64,000 bases of DNA from JAWKNZ01 sp041391425. Its GTDB lineage: Bacteria > Bdellovibrionota_B > Oligoflexia > Oligoflexales > JAWKNZ01. Shown here one piece after another: positions 1 through 10,030 of the stretch (position 1 is the stretch's first letter; every line of letters starts with the position of its first letter). Below the pieces are notes generated by a model, which saw only the letters and a list, made by a program, of their open reading frames with translations, was not told the DNA's origin and made no database searches. The position numbers were made by a program, and so were the translations under genes. The DNA lies in assembly GCA_041391425.1 (NCBI GenBank), contig JAWKNZ010000005.1:1-64000 (forward strand). Direction: 5' to 3'.

Positions 1-61
1 TTTTAGAAATAAGAAGCCTATGCCCTCGTTCGTACGAGCGTTTGACTGTTTTGATAACAGA

Positions 62-165
62 ATTTCCCGTCATTCTGAGCCAAAGGCGAAGAATCTCAAG
101 CCTTGTTAATCATGCTTAACAAGCCTGAGAAGATGTTTCGCGCCATTCAACAGACATTCCTGTAT
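62..165. repeat. Dispersed repeat with GCGAAGAATCTCAAGC core, copy 1
   Basis: The segment has the order TTCCCGTCATTCTGAG, then GCGAAGAATCTCAAGC, then a short inverted pair (GCTTGTTAA-type arms), then GATGTTTCGC and CATTCAACA. The same order of words recurs at 35482-35577. Repeats of this kind, ending in GTCAT...ATGAC-like arms, are common non-coding dispersed elements in AT-rich bacteria. No coding capacity is seen. Confidence 0.6.
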
Positions 166-569
166 ACTTATGGGTAATAGAAAACTGAAATATCGCTTTT
201 GCATAAAAATATTAGGTTAGTAAAATATCGCTATAATTCATTGCCACGACTTAGTTATGGGAGGCTGTGGATAGGCCTAGACAACTATTGATATCGTCCT
301 GCAATTTTTTTGGAGCTTCTTTATTTATAGTAACGATACCAACAGTTGCCCACCCCTAACCACAAGCAAATGACTACTGCTTTTAAAATAAATTTTGATT
401 TCTTTGATTAGAGATATTTTGTTTGTTCTTAAAAATAAGCTCGTTCATGCTAGACTTAGTGAGACGCTAAAGTTCTTACTGTTCTTAGAGTTGTAGAGAT
501 TTTTACCCTGATTTTTTGGTAAATAGTGGTTAAGTGAAACGAAATGTCTCGAGATATTACAGCCATGAG

Positions 570-720
570 TATTAAGTTCGAGATTCTTCGCCCACGGCTC
601 AGAATGGCAACACCCCCCCGCCCACAATGACGAAAAACCCTACCCTCGAGGCAAGATTCTAACTCAATGACGAAAAATTCTACCTTCGTTAGCAAGACTC
701 TCCTCTCGACGACGAGAAGT
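570..720. repeat. Inverted, degenerate copy of the GAAGAATCTC repeat
   Basis: GAGATTCTTCGCCCACGGCTCAGAATGGCA appears in pieces here in the opposite orientation to the copy at 62-165. It is followed by several tandem-like words AATGACGAAAAA(C/T)CCTACC and GGCAAGA. The tandem words make an irregular short repeat array. It accounts for the two spurious minus-strand open frames in this area. Confidence 0.5.
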
Positions 721-836
721 CCTACCTTCAATGGCAAGAAATCCTGCCCGTCAATCTATTTGTAGCTTATGGATATGAGAGTAAGACCTTTTTCACAGCT
801 CACTGCATGAAATCGCTGGTTCTTGAACGCCCAAAA

Positions 837-873
837 GCAAACGCTCCACTCTAATATAAAGTGGAGCGTTTGC
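837..873 (-). terminator. Terminator hairpin after the 925-1302 gene
   Basis: The two arms GCAAACGCTCCACT (837-850) and AGTGGAGCGTTTGC (860-873) form a perfect 14-bp stem with a 9-nt loop. Read on the minus strand, the stem is followed by TTTTGG. It sits about 50 nt beyond the stop of the leftmost minus-strand gene, as expected for the end of that transcript. Confidence 0.75.
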
Positions 874-924
874 TAAATAATTATCTAAACAGATGGTAAA
901 AAGAATTAAATTTCTGAACCAACC

Positions 925-1302
925 TTAAACAATCACCTTACGGCGAACAAAGATAGCGGCTAGAGGAGCAAACATAAGAAGCAACAATCCTATTGGAGTC
1001 ATGCCATGCTCATTCATATTTCCAATAGTTCCACATTGGTACCATTTCTTCTTTTTACCTTTACTTTTCGACTTTTCTATAAGTTCGTCAGCAGGCTTAA
1101 ATTGCTTAGCCGTTTTACCGTTATCGCTTTCTTTCTTAGAAGTAACGGTTGTTATCGGCTCGTCGTTGTCATCATGAGTTACAACACCCTCATCACCTTG
1201 CGTTGGCGAGTTTTTGCAAATGCTTTGTCCTGGAGCTTGGCAGAGCAACTGTAACGGAGTTGTATAAATCACTGGATTAGTAACCGGGGTTGTACCAACC
1301 AC
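925..1302 (-). CDS. Hypothetical protein with C-terminal Cys/transmembrane/Arg sorting-like tail
   Basis: The 125-residue product is not recognised. Its middle is polar and Lys-rich (KSKSKGKKKKW near residue 80-87). Its C-terminus has a Cys-Gly pair, a hydrophobic span of about 19 residues (PIGLLLLMFAPLAAIF) and an RRK end. That order, Cys motif then membrane span then basic residues, resembles C-terminal sorting signals such as MYXO-CTERM. No N-terminal signal peptide is visible on the GTG-started frame. The GTG lies 11 bp past the stop of the upstream lipoprotein gene, so the two are co-transcribed. They could even be one gene split by a frameshift, which would supply the missing export signal. 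Function is unknown. Confidence 0.5.
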   Translation of the reverse strand: MVGTTPVTNPVIYTTPLQLLCQAPGQSICKNSPTQGDEGVVTHDDNDEPITTVTSKKESDNGKTAKQFKPADELIEKSKSKGKKKKWYQCGTIGNMNEHGMTPIGLLLLMFAPLAAIFVRRKVIV

Positions 1303-1313
1303 AACTCCAACTC

Positions 1314-2513
1314 TTAGCGGAGTGAAGATACACTTGATAATTCAAAAGCTACTTTAAATGGAATGGCAATTATCTTAAAAGCTCCGATAACAATGAAGAT
1401 TAACCCGATAATCTGAACAGCACCAACAATTAGATTTTTAATCCCTTGAAAAATTCCGCTAAATATACCAGCAAAACCACTAAAACATTGGCAACCTTTT
1501 GTAGTATAATTCACTGATGCGCTGGCATCTGTAAGATTAAGTGAAGACGGCTCGGTAGATTGCGTATAGTCTTCCAATTTATTAAGAGTCTCAACCACAG
1601 CCGACATATTTTTATAAGTTTCAGGAAAATCTGTCGCAATCAAATTATGAGTTTGCTCAGAACAATGGTAAGAATCAAAAGCTTCCGCAAAAACGAAATA
1701 ACTAAATTTGATCTTATCTTCATCAGACCCATTAATCAGATGCTGATAATTATCCAAATTATATTTACCATTGCTCGCCTTCACATCTTCAACAAATGCT
1801 TTACTTAAATTTTCTAACATTAATCTGTCAGCTTCTTTTGGCTGCGCAATTTCCTTTGCATGCCAAATTTTCGGATCATTTTCATCAACAGTGATATCTA
1901 AACTAAGAAATAATTCGCTGGCAACATAGCCGAAAGAACGTAAAAGACCATGATGAATGCCCAACGCACTTTCTTGATTATTAGACACTGTTATTGTCGG
2001 ATCGATATAAATCGTAGGCGCACCGTTTTCGTCACGCTTCCAACAGCTAACCAACTGATCGCCTTCTTTATACTGGCTAGCATCGTGTTCTGCATTATTT
2101 TGTATAAGATTCTGACAAATAGCAGAAGTCTCGGTATTTGCTTCCACTTTACCGTCTAAAGCAAAAAATACCGCAAGAACACTCTGCGGAACATTCGCCA
2201 TAACTGAATAAATTTCATCTTTAATATAGTCAGCACTAGCGACAGAAACATTCTTAACAGAAATATTTTCTTCTTTTACAATCACTTTTCTTTCTATCGA
2301 CTGCCCAAAAGGGCGGCATTGGTTTGGATTGATCTCAGCATCGTCCCTTTTCGCCAAATTGTCCAAAGTTTCCACCTGACTTTGCTCATCTTTATCATTC
2401 TTTTTCTTTTTGAAGTCGTAAATTCCGCAGCTAGTCGTGCCAAGAAACGACAAGGCCGCACAAGCTAAAGCAAACTCACTTCTAAATATTTTTTTTCGCT
2501 TCATACTCTGCAT
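1314..2513 (-). CDS. Hypothetical lipoprotein with hydrophobic C-terminal segment
   Basis: The 399-residue product starts with a basic N-terminus and a hydrophobic stretch ending in the lipobox LGTTSC (Cys about residue 29), so it should be a lipoprotein. The ATG at 2513 follows GGGAG by 7-8 nt. The body has no family I recognise. Paired cysteines occur (CQC near residue 342), followed by a long hydrophobic region of about 45 residues (GIFSGIFQGIKNLIVGAVQI onward) that could form one or two membrane spans. It precedes the 925-1302 gene with 11 bp between them. An N-terminal lipid anchor plus C-terminal hydrophobic spans suggests an envelope protein. The specific role is unknown. Confidence 0.65.
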   Translation of the reverse strand: MQSMKRKKIFRSEFALACAALSFLGTTSCGIYDFKKKKNDKDEQSQVETLDNLAKRDDAEINPNQCRPFGQSIERKVIVKEENISVKNVSVASADYIKDEIYSVMANVPQSVLAVFFALDGKVEANTETSAICQNLIQNNAEHDASQYKEGDQLVSCWKRDENGAPTIYIDPTITVSNNQESALGIHHGLLRSFGYVASELFLSLDITVDENDPKIWHAKEIAQPKEADRLMLENLSKAFVEDVKASNGKYNLDNYQHLINGSDEDKIKFSYFVFAEAFDSYHCSEQTHNLIATDFPETYKNMSAVVETLNKLEDYTQSTEPSSLNLTDASASVNYTTKGCQCFSGFAGIFSGIFQGIKNLIVGAVQIIGLIFIVIGAFKIIAIPFKVAFELSSVSSLR

Positions 2514-2816
2514 AATCTATCTCCCAATTGGTTGGGTCAATGAAGGGGGGCAACTATACGGGAATGCACGCAATCGGACTCCCAGTGGAGCAGAAGCAAC
2601 TTATTGGCCACAATTTATGATGGGCTGCTCTTAAGATTTTTGTTTTTATTTACAGGATATTATATATTGATAGGCCACTGGATCGCGGCAGGAAAATGTA
2701 TAACATTTATACAAAAGATCATTCTGTTGCCATTCAAGTTTCAAGGCAAGCAAAGGCAAGAAGACATAGCACGCCCCCACAAAAGCCGATTAATAAGGCA
2801 TCAAATCAGAAAAACA
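2514..2816. other. Intergenic region upstream of the lipoprotein gene
   Basis: About 300 bp between the lipoprotein start and the porin terminator. Apart from the ribosome binding site of the lipoprotein gene I see no gene or clear motif. The promoter for the minus-strand lipoprotein operon should lie here. Confidence 0.4.
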
Positions 2817-2848
2817 AAAACGGAGGATAAAATATTATCCCCCGTTTT
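2817..2848 (-). terminator. Terminator of the porin-like gene
   Basis: Arms AAAACGG (2817-2823) and CCGTTTT (2842-2848) extend through GGATAA/TTATCC around a 4-nt loop, with one mismatch. Read on the minus strand the stem is followed by TTTTTGTTTTTC, a strong U-tract. It lies about 40 nt after the porin stop codon. Confidence 0.8.
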
Positions 2849-2890
2849 ATGACCTTCTTAAAAAATAGCCTCACCTAAATGGTGATTTTA

Positions 2891-3922
2891 TTAAAACTTG
2901 GCGTAAAGGCCTGCTTTAATTTTAGTAACTTCAGAATCTACCTCTTCAGTGCCTACCTTAGCAGTTTGATCATCCTTAATCCACGCTAGAAAAGGAGTCA
3001 CATGCTTATCTTGGCGCATTCTCACACCAAGTGCCATAGTTGTTCCTGATGCGTCAAATGGAGTTCCTGCAGCTTCTTTATCGTCAGTGTCACCATAATC
3101 TTCAGTAGAACCACCTGCAAAATAAATGAATGGCTCAAAGCCTGAAGCATTATATCTTCCTTCGATATGATATCCCATGTGCTTAGTCTCATGTGACTCA
3201 GCATCACCACTATCATCCATACCTTTTGCACCAACTGTATCCATTACTAAACCAGCTGTAGCATAAATTTCATTCATTACATAGCGCATACCTAACGCGA
3301 AAGAGCTAGATTTGCTATTGTCCCAAGAAGTAAACTGAACCAATGGCATCAACCCACCGTTCATCATATTGCCTTTCCATTGGAATGCAAAAGTTGGGTG
3401 AGTATTTTCTTTTTTAGTCCAAGTATTTGAAGCGTCATTGTCATCAAATAATTGGAATTCAACGGTTCCCATAAATTTGTAGATAAAAGCTGCCATCGGC
3501 TTATAAGCGCTCTTCATTGGAGCATCATAACTAGCATTTTTATACGTTTCTTCTAATAAAAAGAATTGGCGCTCCCAACCACCTTGAGCAATCTTAGTCT
3601 GTCCAAACATAAGGCCCATCTCTTTAGTCATCCACCAAGTCATGTACATGAATTCAACTGGAGTAACATTTGCTGCATTAAATTTTGCTAAATCGAAACG
3701 CACCCAATAATCAACATTATCATAGGCCGAACCCTTAAACCCAAGCTTCGCCCATTCTGTCATAAAATTAATAGGCTTCGAACCTTCTGCTGCATCATCC
3801 CCCATATCGGTGTTAACCATCGCACCTCGGATTTCTCCAGAGACTTTTACCTCAGCTAAAGCGCTTTGAGTTAAAAGACCCAACCCCATAACTCCTGCAC
3901 AAAACAAATTCGATACTCGCAT
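2891..3922 (-). CDS. Porin-like outer-membrane beta-barrel protein
   Basis: The 343-residue protein has a classic Sec signal peptide of about 23 residues ending ALA. A body of alternating hydrophobic/polar segments rich in Tyr, Trp and Gly follows, and it ends in KF, the terminal Phe that the BAM machinery recognises. This is the layout of a general or phosphate-selective type porin. Barrel loops contain acidic stretches (GDTDDKEAAG). The gene stands alone between its own terminator and a long upstream non-coding region, so it is probably monocistronic. Substrate cannot be read from the sequence. Confidence 0.7.
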   Translation of the reverse strand: MRVSNLFCAGVMGLGLLTQSALAEVKVSGEIRGAMVNTDMGDDAAEGSKPINFMTEWAKLGFKGSAYDNVDYWVRFDLAKFNAANVTPVEFMYMTWWMTKEMGLMFGQTKIAQGGWERQFFLLEETYKNASYDAPMKSAYKPMAAFIYKFMGTVEFQLFDDNDASNTWTKKENTHPTFAFQWKGNMMNGGLMPLVQFTSWDNSKSSSFALGMRYVMNEIYATAGLVMDTVGAKGMDDSGDAESHETKHMGYHIEGRYNASGFEPFIYFAGGSTEDYGDTDDKEAAGTPFDASGTTMALGVRMRQDKHVTPFLAWIKDDQTAKVGTEEVDSEVTKIKAGLYAKF

Positions 3923-4592
3923 TACTCAACTCCACTTAGCAAGTTTACGTTCCGGTGAAAGACACCTTAGATAAAAACTCAATTAAACTCTTATAACTCT
4001 CACCAATACATCAAATAATTATCTTTACACACCTACTTCTTTTTAAGTGTAAGCCAATCTGACATCAATTTTCAAGCTTCAAGTTAAAATAGAATAAAAT
4101 TTTTTATGGAGATTCAATCGATTTATGTTTTCTTGAAAGAAGGTATCGGTTATAAGAGAGGGTTTATAGATCCTCTTAATGCTTTAAATACCTTTCAATG
4201 CCACACAATATTAGATGCCCAAGCCTTTAGTATCCAACATCTACAGCTAGATATTTTTATGTGCCTATAGCTATGATAAAAAATAAATATTCAACACAGT
4301 GCCTAAAAAATAATCAAAACCGGCCGCCAACAAAGGCAATCCATAATTTCTCCGCCCAACATAAAAAACATCCGAAGCTCTCGAAGGTAAACTTCTAAAA
4401 CACCTTTAAAAAATCCTCGCTGCGCCAATCCCCCGACCCCCTAATTTTGTATTCTAGGTCTTAATACTCCCATCAGTCAGTATTCTTCAATTTATAACCA
4501 TAGAGCAAAAAACAATTCACCTAGAGATGCATCCTTCCAAATCCCTAAATAATACCAACCTTCATATGAGAAAGACGGTTATGATTACACTC
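3923..4592. other. Intergenic region with no recognisable gene
   Basis: About 670 bp between the porin start and the end of the broken transglutaminase gene. It should hold the porin promoter. I found no open frame, repeat copy or RNA motif that I can support. Confidence 0.5.
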
Positions 4593-6827
4593 TCATAATG
4601 TATTTGAAATAGCCTCTATTTTCATATTTTTTATTTCCTTTTTCAAAGCGGAAATACTATTACGACTCGGCTTTTCAGGAGCATATAAGTAGGCTTCAAT
4701 AGTCTGGCATATCTTATCCAATTCTCCACGACTTAATCCACAATCAACCAAACGCATATGAAACTCCATTAAAGTTTCACCTTTGCTCCAGCTCTATCCC
4801 CATTTTTTTCAAACGTTTAAAAAAGAGACGAAAAGTTGCAGGAAGATTATGGTATAAAGCACTTCTTCGATGAGTGATAAACAAATACCAAATTAAAAAT
4901 AAGAGAACACAAATGAGTAGCAATGGAAAAGATAAATACTCTGACTGAAGCATAGTTAGATTTATTCTGATCAAAGGTAAACAGTTTAAATTCTTCAATC
5001 GACTTAAACAAATTCTTTGAGTGTCACGATCAAATTTACAATATTACGATGAAACCAGAAACTTAGGGCACTCATATACGATTTCAAAAGTGACAAGCTA
5101 TTCTGCTCATCCACCATCAATAAGCCAGGAGTTGGATCAAAAGAAAGCCATCCTACATCTGGAATAAAAACTTCTACCCATGCATGTGCGTTCTTTTCTT
5201 TACCTCGAAAAGATCTGCAACTTCATTATAAACACCACCGCGATACCCCAATACTATTCTACTTGCTATCCCTAATGATCTAAGCATCAAAACAGAGGCC
5301 GTTGCAAAATACTCGCAATGCCCTCGTTTATCATTTGACAGAAAGGCTTCAAAGGTATCTGCCGAGGAAAATTGGATTGACGAGACTCGCTCGATAATCG
5401 GAGAAGAAAACCTTCTTTCAAGCGCATGACAATTTCGCTTACCGACAACTTTGCTCATTTCTGGTTAAATCATTGATAAATTTTTTAAAAATATAGCTTT
5501 TCTCCAATTGATTTAGGTATCTGTGTGAATTTTATATTCTTTTACACCTAAAAAAATCCCTTTCTTGAATTTAAAATCTCTGATGGTGCTTTAACATTTT
5601 GAACCTCAGACGTGTCATTTATAATCCTTTCAATTTCGGGGTTTAAATCTTTTAAACGCTTTTTTATATGCATTCAAACTTAATCGCCCTTCCTTCTCTA
5701 TAAGAGGTAAGCTAGAAAACAGCTAAGTTATATGCATAGCGATCATATTGGTTCTTACCGCGAATTAAGTCACCATTATCATAAATTAGAATACCTCCAA
5801 CTTTTTGTGCAACATCAGATATAGACAAAAGCAAGCCAGGATAAAAAATAGCATCAGATAGACTAGGTTCCTTATATATAACCAAGTCATAAATCGTTTG
5901 AAGATCTTTTAGCCGTTTTTTTACCTCTAAAAGCCGCATAGTGGTATCCTTTACCTTTACTTCCTGTCCATGTCTTTCCATCAAAGAAGTCTAAAATATT
6001 TCCTTTAAATAAAATTTCATTGACAGAAACACTCTTAAAAAAGGACTTATCTTTCGCCTGCACTCTAAAAACAAGATCATCAGATTCACTAATTTCTCTA
6101 CCACCTGTTAAAGAAACACGACCAGTATAACCTGTTTTAGAAGCGTGTCCTTTAACTCCAAACCATTCGCCCACATTAGGAACTCTTGGAAACAAAAAGA
6201 AAATCAGCGCACCCGCTACGGCCCCGATAGGAAAAACTTTAATAAAATGAAAAAAGAATGAAATTGAGATATTTGAATTTGATTCACTCGTATTAACAGT
6301 CAAAAAGAATAATTGCGCAGCATTAAGATTGAATACCAAAGTCAGCAAAAAACAAAAAAGCAACACGTAATTTTCGGCATTATTCGATAAAACCACACAA
6401 CCAATGGCAATGAGGCTGGATATTTAATAAAATCAACCAATACGCTCTCTCATTTTTTACGAAGAGTAATGCAATAGGCAAAATGCCAACTAATAGTTCA
6501 ATAACAATTGTGGCAATGTCGACCGAACTTTCAATCAAAAAAATTTGGTTTATAGCAATTAGTGGTGCAGCAGAAATAAATATAGTAATCCAGAGGAGAC
6601 GGAATTTTTCAGCGAATTTACCTAGTGACGTCATTAGTAGTAAACTAGCCAAAATGGGTGCAGTAATAACCCAGCTTTCCTAAGTGAGCTAGAAAAAAAC
6701 CATAACAGCTAATAAAAACCCGACACTTCCATGTCAAATGGTAATAGCCGGCAGGAGATAGTTTTGTAAATTTACTTCCAAGACACTCTTCTCCCGACCC
6801 CCGAGCAACCCATCGCTTCAAAACCAT
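4593..6827 (-). pseudogene. TgpA-like DUF3488 / transglutaminase membrane protein, multiply frameshifted
   Basis: Read across frames, this stretch carries a whole TgpA-type protein of about 740 codons. Order: N-terminal membrane spans (6380-6827), the DUF3488 segment with IFFLFPR and the DFFDGKTW signature (5887-6396), then a periplasmic transglutaminase core with GHCEYFATASVLMLRSLGI (5174-5458), where the Cys is the expected nucleophile. HAWVEVFIPDVGWLSFDPTP follows in another frame near 5100-5190, with the catalytic His and Asp. A last membrane span (4777-4998) and a DUF4129-like tail with GETLMEFH end at 4593. At least seven frame changes or stops separate these pieces, so no full product is made as the sequence stands. 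It follows MoxR and DUF58 genes, the usual operon partners. Confidence 0.8.
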
Positions 6828-7867
6828 TGGTGATTATTTACATGCAAAACTTTCCAATGAGATCGCTTAGGGTTATCATAATCGTTAAAATTGATGTTAG
6901 ACTCTGCCCAATTAAACTCCTTCCTCTTGTTAAATTCCGGTAATGCAGCTAAGTATAAAAGTATGTTCTCACTGCCAACAGCGGCAAGGTTTTCTCCTGC
7001 GAAAATCCCGATTTTAGATTTCAAAATAGTCAAAAAGCCAATAGCAGTTCTAACACGAGAGAGCAGCAACTCATAAATCTCTTCACTTTCACAAGCAATG
7101 ATATCTATCACCGAAAATTGTACTGCAAATTTTTCGAAATTAGCCTGTGATCGATACTGTTTTACAACCCAGTCACTTACAGGACGGTTAGCGCTTTTTT
7201 TCCAATCAATCTTTTTCTTAGATACACGACTATGATATGGATTATGGCAATAAAATTCTTTATCTTGATCACGATTATATATTTTAGCTTTAAATTCTGG
7301 CTCTAATTCTTGATATAATGATTGATCTATAGCTGGCAAAACTATTAACGATACGATTCTTTCCGAGTATTTATATTTCTCTACCAGTCTAAATGGAAAT
7401 TTAGTTTTTTGACGTAAATAAATCTTTTTATAATTTCCACGCTTCATTCCGTTGCATTTCATAACGATGTCAGACGTCATTATTGGAGGAGTTCTTTTAA
7501 TAACACCATTAATAATGCCAAAGTCATTTTTCTTTAAAGCCATAATTTTCTCTTTTGACTCAGCAATATCAATTTCAATTCCATACAACGTGTAATTAGC
7601 AGATGCATTTCTAACTTTCGCTATTAATTCAAATGACTTGCCAGAATCAACTATCAAAGAATCAATCTCATCAACATATATATATTTGATATTTCTTTCA
7701 GAAAGAACACCTGACAAAATAATAATAGACAATGCGAAGCTAAGGTATAAATACAACGCATTCACGCCAGAAGTAATTGCAAGCAACCCTAAAACCAAGA
7801 CAAAAGCTGTAGCATATGTTCCAGCTCTAGTAAAATACAGACCTCGATTGACTGATTTATAATACAT
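6818..7867 (-). CDS. DUF58 family protein (MoxR operon partner)
   Basis: The 349-residue protein has two N-terminal membrane spans (residues about 12-55) and a soluble part. The soluble part carries the DUF58 signature KKKIDWKKSANRP, matching the family pattern R-x-IDW-x-x-SAR. DUF58 proteins typically pair with MoxR AAA+ ATPases and transglutaminase-like membrane proteins in envelope-associated systems of poorly known function. That is the exact arrangement here: the gene starts 6 bp after the MoxR stop and overlaps the start of the broken TgpA-like gene by about 10 bp. The C-terminal third departs from the usual VWA-like fold of larger family members and is shorter. Confidence 0.75.
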   Translation of the reverse strand: MYYKSVNRGLYFTRAGTYATAFVLVLGLLAITSGVNALYLYLSFALSIIILSGVLSERNIKYIYVDEIDSLIVDSGKSFELIAKVRNASANYTLYGIEIDIAESKEKIMALKKNDFGIINGVIKRTPPIMTSDIVMKCNGMKRGNYKKIYLRQKTKFPFRLVEKYKYSERIVSLIVLPAIDQSLYQELEPEFKAKIYNRDQDKEFYCHNPYHSRVSKKKIDWKKSANRPVSDWVVKQYRSQANFEKFAVQFSVIDIIACESEEIYELLLSRVRTAIGFLTILKSKIGIFAGENLAAVGSENILLYLAALPEFNKRKEFNWAESNINFNDYDNPKRSHWKVLHVNNHQWF

Positions 7868-7873
7868 AAAATA

Positions 7874-8839
7874 CTAAATAATATTAACGTTATCGATAAT
7901 TTCTCTTATTGCATTTTTTGCTGTCAATCCATTCTTTGTTAATATTCTATGAGACAAACAATGGATAGCTAATTGTTTAAGATCATCAGGAATGACATAA
8001 TTTCTTTCCGACAAAATTGCGCGTGCTTTTGCCATCCGCAACCACATGACACCTCCGCGAGTTGAAATTCCTAATCTAATACCATCAGCATGCCTTGTAG
8101 CATCAATTATCTTTTTGGCATACATAGCTGTTTCATCTGATATGTGTATTAAATCCATTTTTTTCTGAATTTCAATTAATTGGTCGCTACTTAATATAGA
8201 GGAAGGAATCTTGTTTAATGGCTCGGATGCAGCACTTTTAAAAATATTAAGTTCATGCTTTTCCTGAGGATACCCCAGAGAAATCTTAGCAGAAAATCTA
8301 TCCAACTGAGATTCTGGTATTTCGTAAGTACCAACATTATCCATCGGATTTTGCGATGCAAATACAATAAAGGGCCTGGGAAGCAAATAAGAACTACGAT
8401 CAACAGAAACCCTTCCTTCACCCATTGCTTCTAATAAGGCACTTTGTGTTCTCGGCGATGCACGATTCAGCTCATCTGCTAATATTAGATTAGAAAAAAT
8501 TGGACCCTTATGAAACTTGAAATTATTATCAACGGTATCAAAAACTTCGGTTCCAATGACATCTGACGGTAATAAATCACTGGTAAACTGAATTCTTGAA
8601 ACGTTCAAGTCAACCATTCTAGCCAATGCCTTGATAAATGTGGTTTTACCAACACCGGGAACATCTTCAAGTAACAAATGCCCAGAAGATACAATCGCAC
8701 AAAGAGTAACATCAACGATATCAGGCTTACTGGAAAGAAAATTAGAAACTTCTTCTCGTAATTGCAATAGAGCTTGCATGCTATCAAGCTCACTTTCTTC
8801 AGAACTAGCAATTTTTGTTACAGCTTCTGGAACATTCAT
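7874..8839 (-). CDS. MoxR-type AAA+ ATPase
   Basis: The 321-residue product is a MoxR-family ATPase of normal length. It shows Walker A PGVGKTT (residues 61-67), Walker B LILADE (118-123) followed by the family hallmark LNRASPRTQSALLEAM, and a sensor region near SQNP (about 170). MoxR proteins act as chaperone-like ATPases that help assemble or activate partner proteins, often through DUF58 or VWA proteins. It is first in a three-gene minus-strand operon with DUF58 and a TgpA-like gene, the last of which is broken. The MoxR and DUF58 genes themselves are intact. Confidence 0.92.
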   Translation of the reverse strand: MNVPEAVTKIASSEESELDSMQALLQLREEVSNFLSSKPDIVDVTLCAIVSSGHLLLEDVPGVGKTTFIKALARMVDLNVSRIQFTSDLLPSDVIGTEVFDTVDNNFKFHKGPIFSNLILADELNRASPRTQSALLEAMGEGRVSVDRSSYLLPRPFIVFASQNPMDNVGTYEIPESQLDRFSAKISLGYPQEKHELNIFKSAASEPLNKIPSSILSSDQLIEIQKKMDLIHISDETAMYAKKIIDATRHADGIRLGISTRGGVMWLRMAKARAILSERNYVIPDDLKQLAIHCLSHRILTKNGLTAKNAIREIIDNVNII

Positions 8840-9044
8840 GAAATAATCCTAATTCAATAACCAATAATATTTTTAAACTTCGAGCATTAATCTAATCGGA
8901 TGGCCACGAATTTACTTCAGAGTCTGTCTTGTGCAATAATTGCCTATAGAATAATATCTCTTCCGTCAGAATTACATCGATAAACATATCAGCAAAGATT
9001 CGTTTAAAATTCATTGAAAAAAGTTATATTAGAACAATTAAGCC

Positions 9045-9995
9045 ATGGCAAAACATTACTTATTCACAAACCAACTTTTTATAGCTATCTTGGTGGCTCT
9101 TAGCTCTGCGATAATATCAAAGTCAACCTATGCAGCTATTGTTAGCTATTCAGATGTAACGCAAAGCATTACCTATATTGATCTACACCCTACTGACAGG
9201 CAGACTTATAAAAAGGGACAAAAAATCATTATTGAAAGCAAAAATCCTCCTAGTAAATTCTATGGAAAAATTTTAGAAAGAAATGGAAACCGCATTACAG
9301 TAAGTATTTTGCAAGGAATATACTACCTTCGTCCTGGAATGATGGTCGGTCTATCTTATAGAAAATTCAGGAAGAAAATAGGGAATAAGGCAGTGCAAAT
9401 AGTTAGGACAAGCCCATTATATAAGAACCGTAGAAACCTTTCTCTCATGGGCGATCTTGCAATTGTTACAGATATCCAACTTTTACTTTTCGGAGGATCT
9501 CTGGGTATTTCTCTCCCCTATAATTTGGAAATAGAAGCACATGGTCTATTTGGAACTACTGAGAAAGATAATACCACTGCGACAGCTTCTTACTACACTG
9601 CTCACATGAAAGCATTTTTAAACAATATTGTATTTGCATATGCTGGTTTTGGATATCGCAGCTATACTGTCGAGAAAAAAAAGAACACCAGCACAAACCC
9701 CAATACTGAGCAACAAGATCCACCCAATGAAGATTTACCCACAGAGACAACACCCACAGCAATACCATCCAGGAACTTCAGTGATGACATAATTGGAGAA
9801 GTTGGCCTAGGAGCTAGGTGGCAGTTTCGAACTTTAACTTTGGGCAATAGTTTTATCTTAAGTCTAGATGTCGGATACTGGCCTTTGTTACAAGTTTCGA
9901 ATAGCGAAGAAGTTTTAAATCCAGATTTGGATAAAGCTATTCCACTACCTGACGGCCAAGTCTTTTTCAGAGCTAATATTGGCCTAAGTTTCTAG
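9045..9995 (+). CDS. Hypothetical secreted protein, possible outer-membrane barrel
   Basis: The 316-residue product begins with a signal peptide (hydrophobic core IAILVALSSAII, cleavage near YAA, residue about 36). After an N-terminal segment of about 80 residues that looks globular, alternating beta-strand-like segments run to a terminal Phe (IGLSF), which is typical of outer-membrane barrels. A Thr/Pro/Asn-rich loop lies near residues 210-240 (NPNTEQQDPPNEDLPTETTP). It stands alone, divergent from the MoxR operon. I do not recognise a family. Just beyond its stop is a half copy of the palindromic GGGGAGCAAAACC repeat. Confidence 0.6.
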   Translation: MAKHYLFTNQLFIAILVALSSAIISKSTYAAIVSYSDVTQSITYIDLHPTDRQTYKKGQKIIIESKNPPSKFYGKILERNGNRITVSILQGIYYLRPGMMVGLSYRKFRKKIGNKAVQIVRTSPLYKNRRNLSLMGDLAIVTDIQLLLFGGSLGISLPYNLEIEAHGLFGTTEKDNTTATASYYTAHMKAFLNNIVFAYAGFGYRSYTVEKKKNTSTNPNTEQQDPPNEDLPTETTPTAIPSRNFSDDIIGEVGLGARWQFRTLTLGNSFILSLDVGYWPLLQVSNSEEVLNPDLDKAIPLPDGQVFFRANIGLSF

Positions 9996-10000
9996 CCAGT

Positions 10001-10024
10001 ATTAAGGGGAGCAAAACCTGATCA
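10001..10024. repeat. Half copy of GGGGAGCAAAACC palindromic repeat
   Basis: ATTAAGGGGAGCAAAACCTGATCA matches one arm of the palindromic repeats at 15241, 16635, 17979, 20323 and 27270. No opposing arm follows. It lies between two convergent genes, directly after the stop of the 9045-9995 gene. Confidence 0.7.
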
Positions 10025-10030
10025 ATCAAA

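Larger units (their letters stand above)
1..836. other. Gene-free stretch with dispersed repeat fragments
   Basis: No convincing gene is present. Open frames between 445 and 737 on the minus strand run through low-complexity repeat sequence and resemble no protein family. The stretch holds two pieces of a dispersed repeat whose core reads GAAGAATCTC (around 62-165, and inverted around 570-720). The remainder shows no structure I can support. Confidence 0.6.

Noticed and set aside
445..737. Two overlapping minus-strand open frames
   Set aside because: They run through the GAAGAATCTC repeat and tandem AATGACGAAAAA words, have no ribosome binding site and no protein-like composition.
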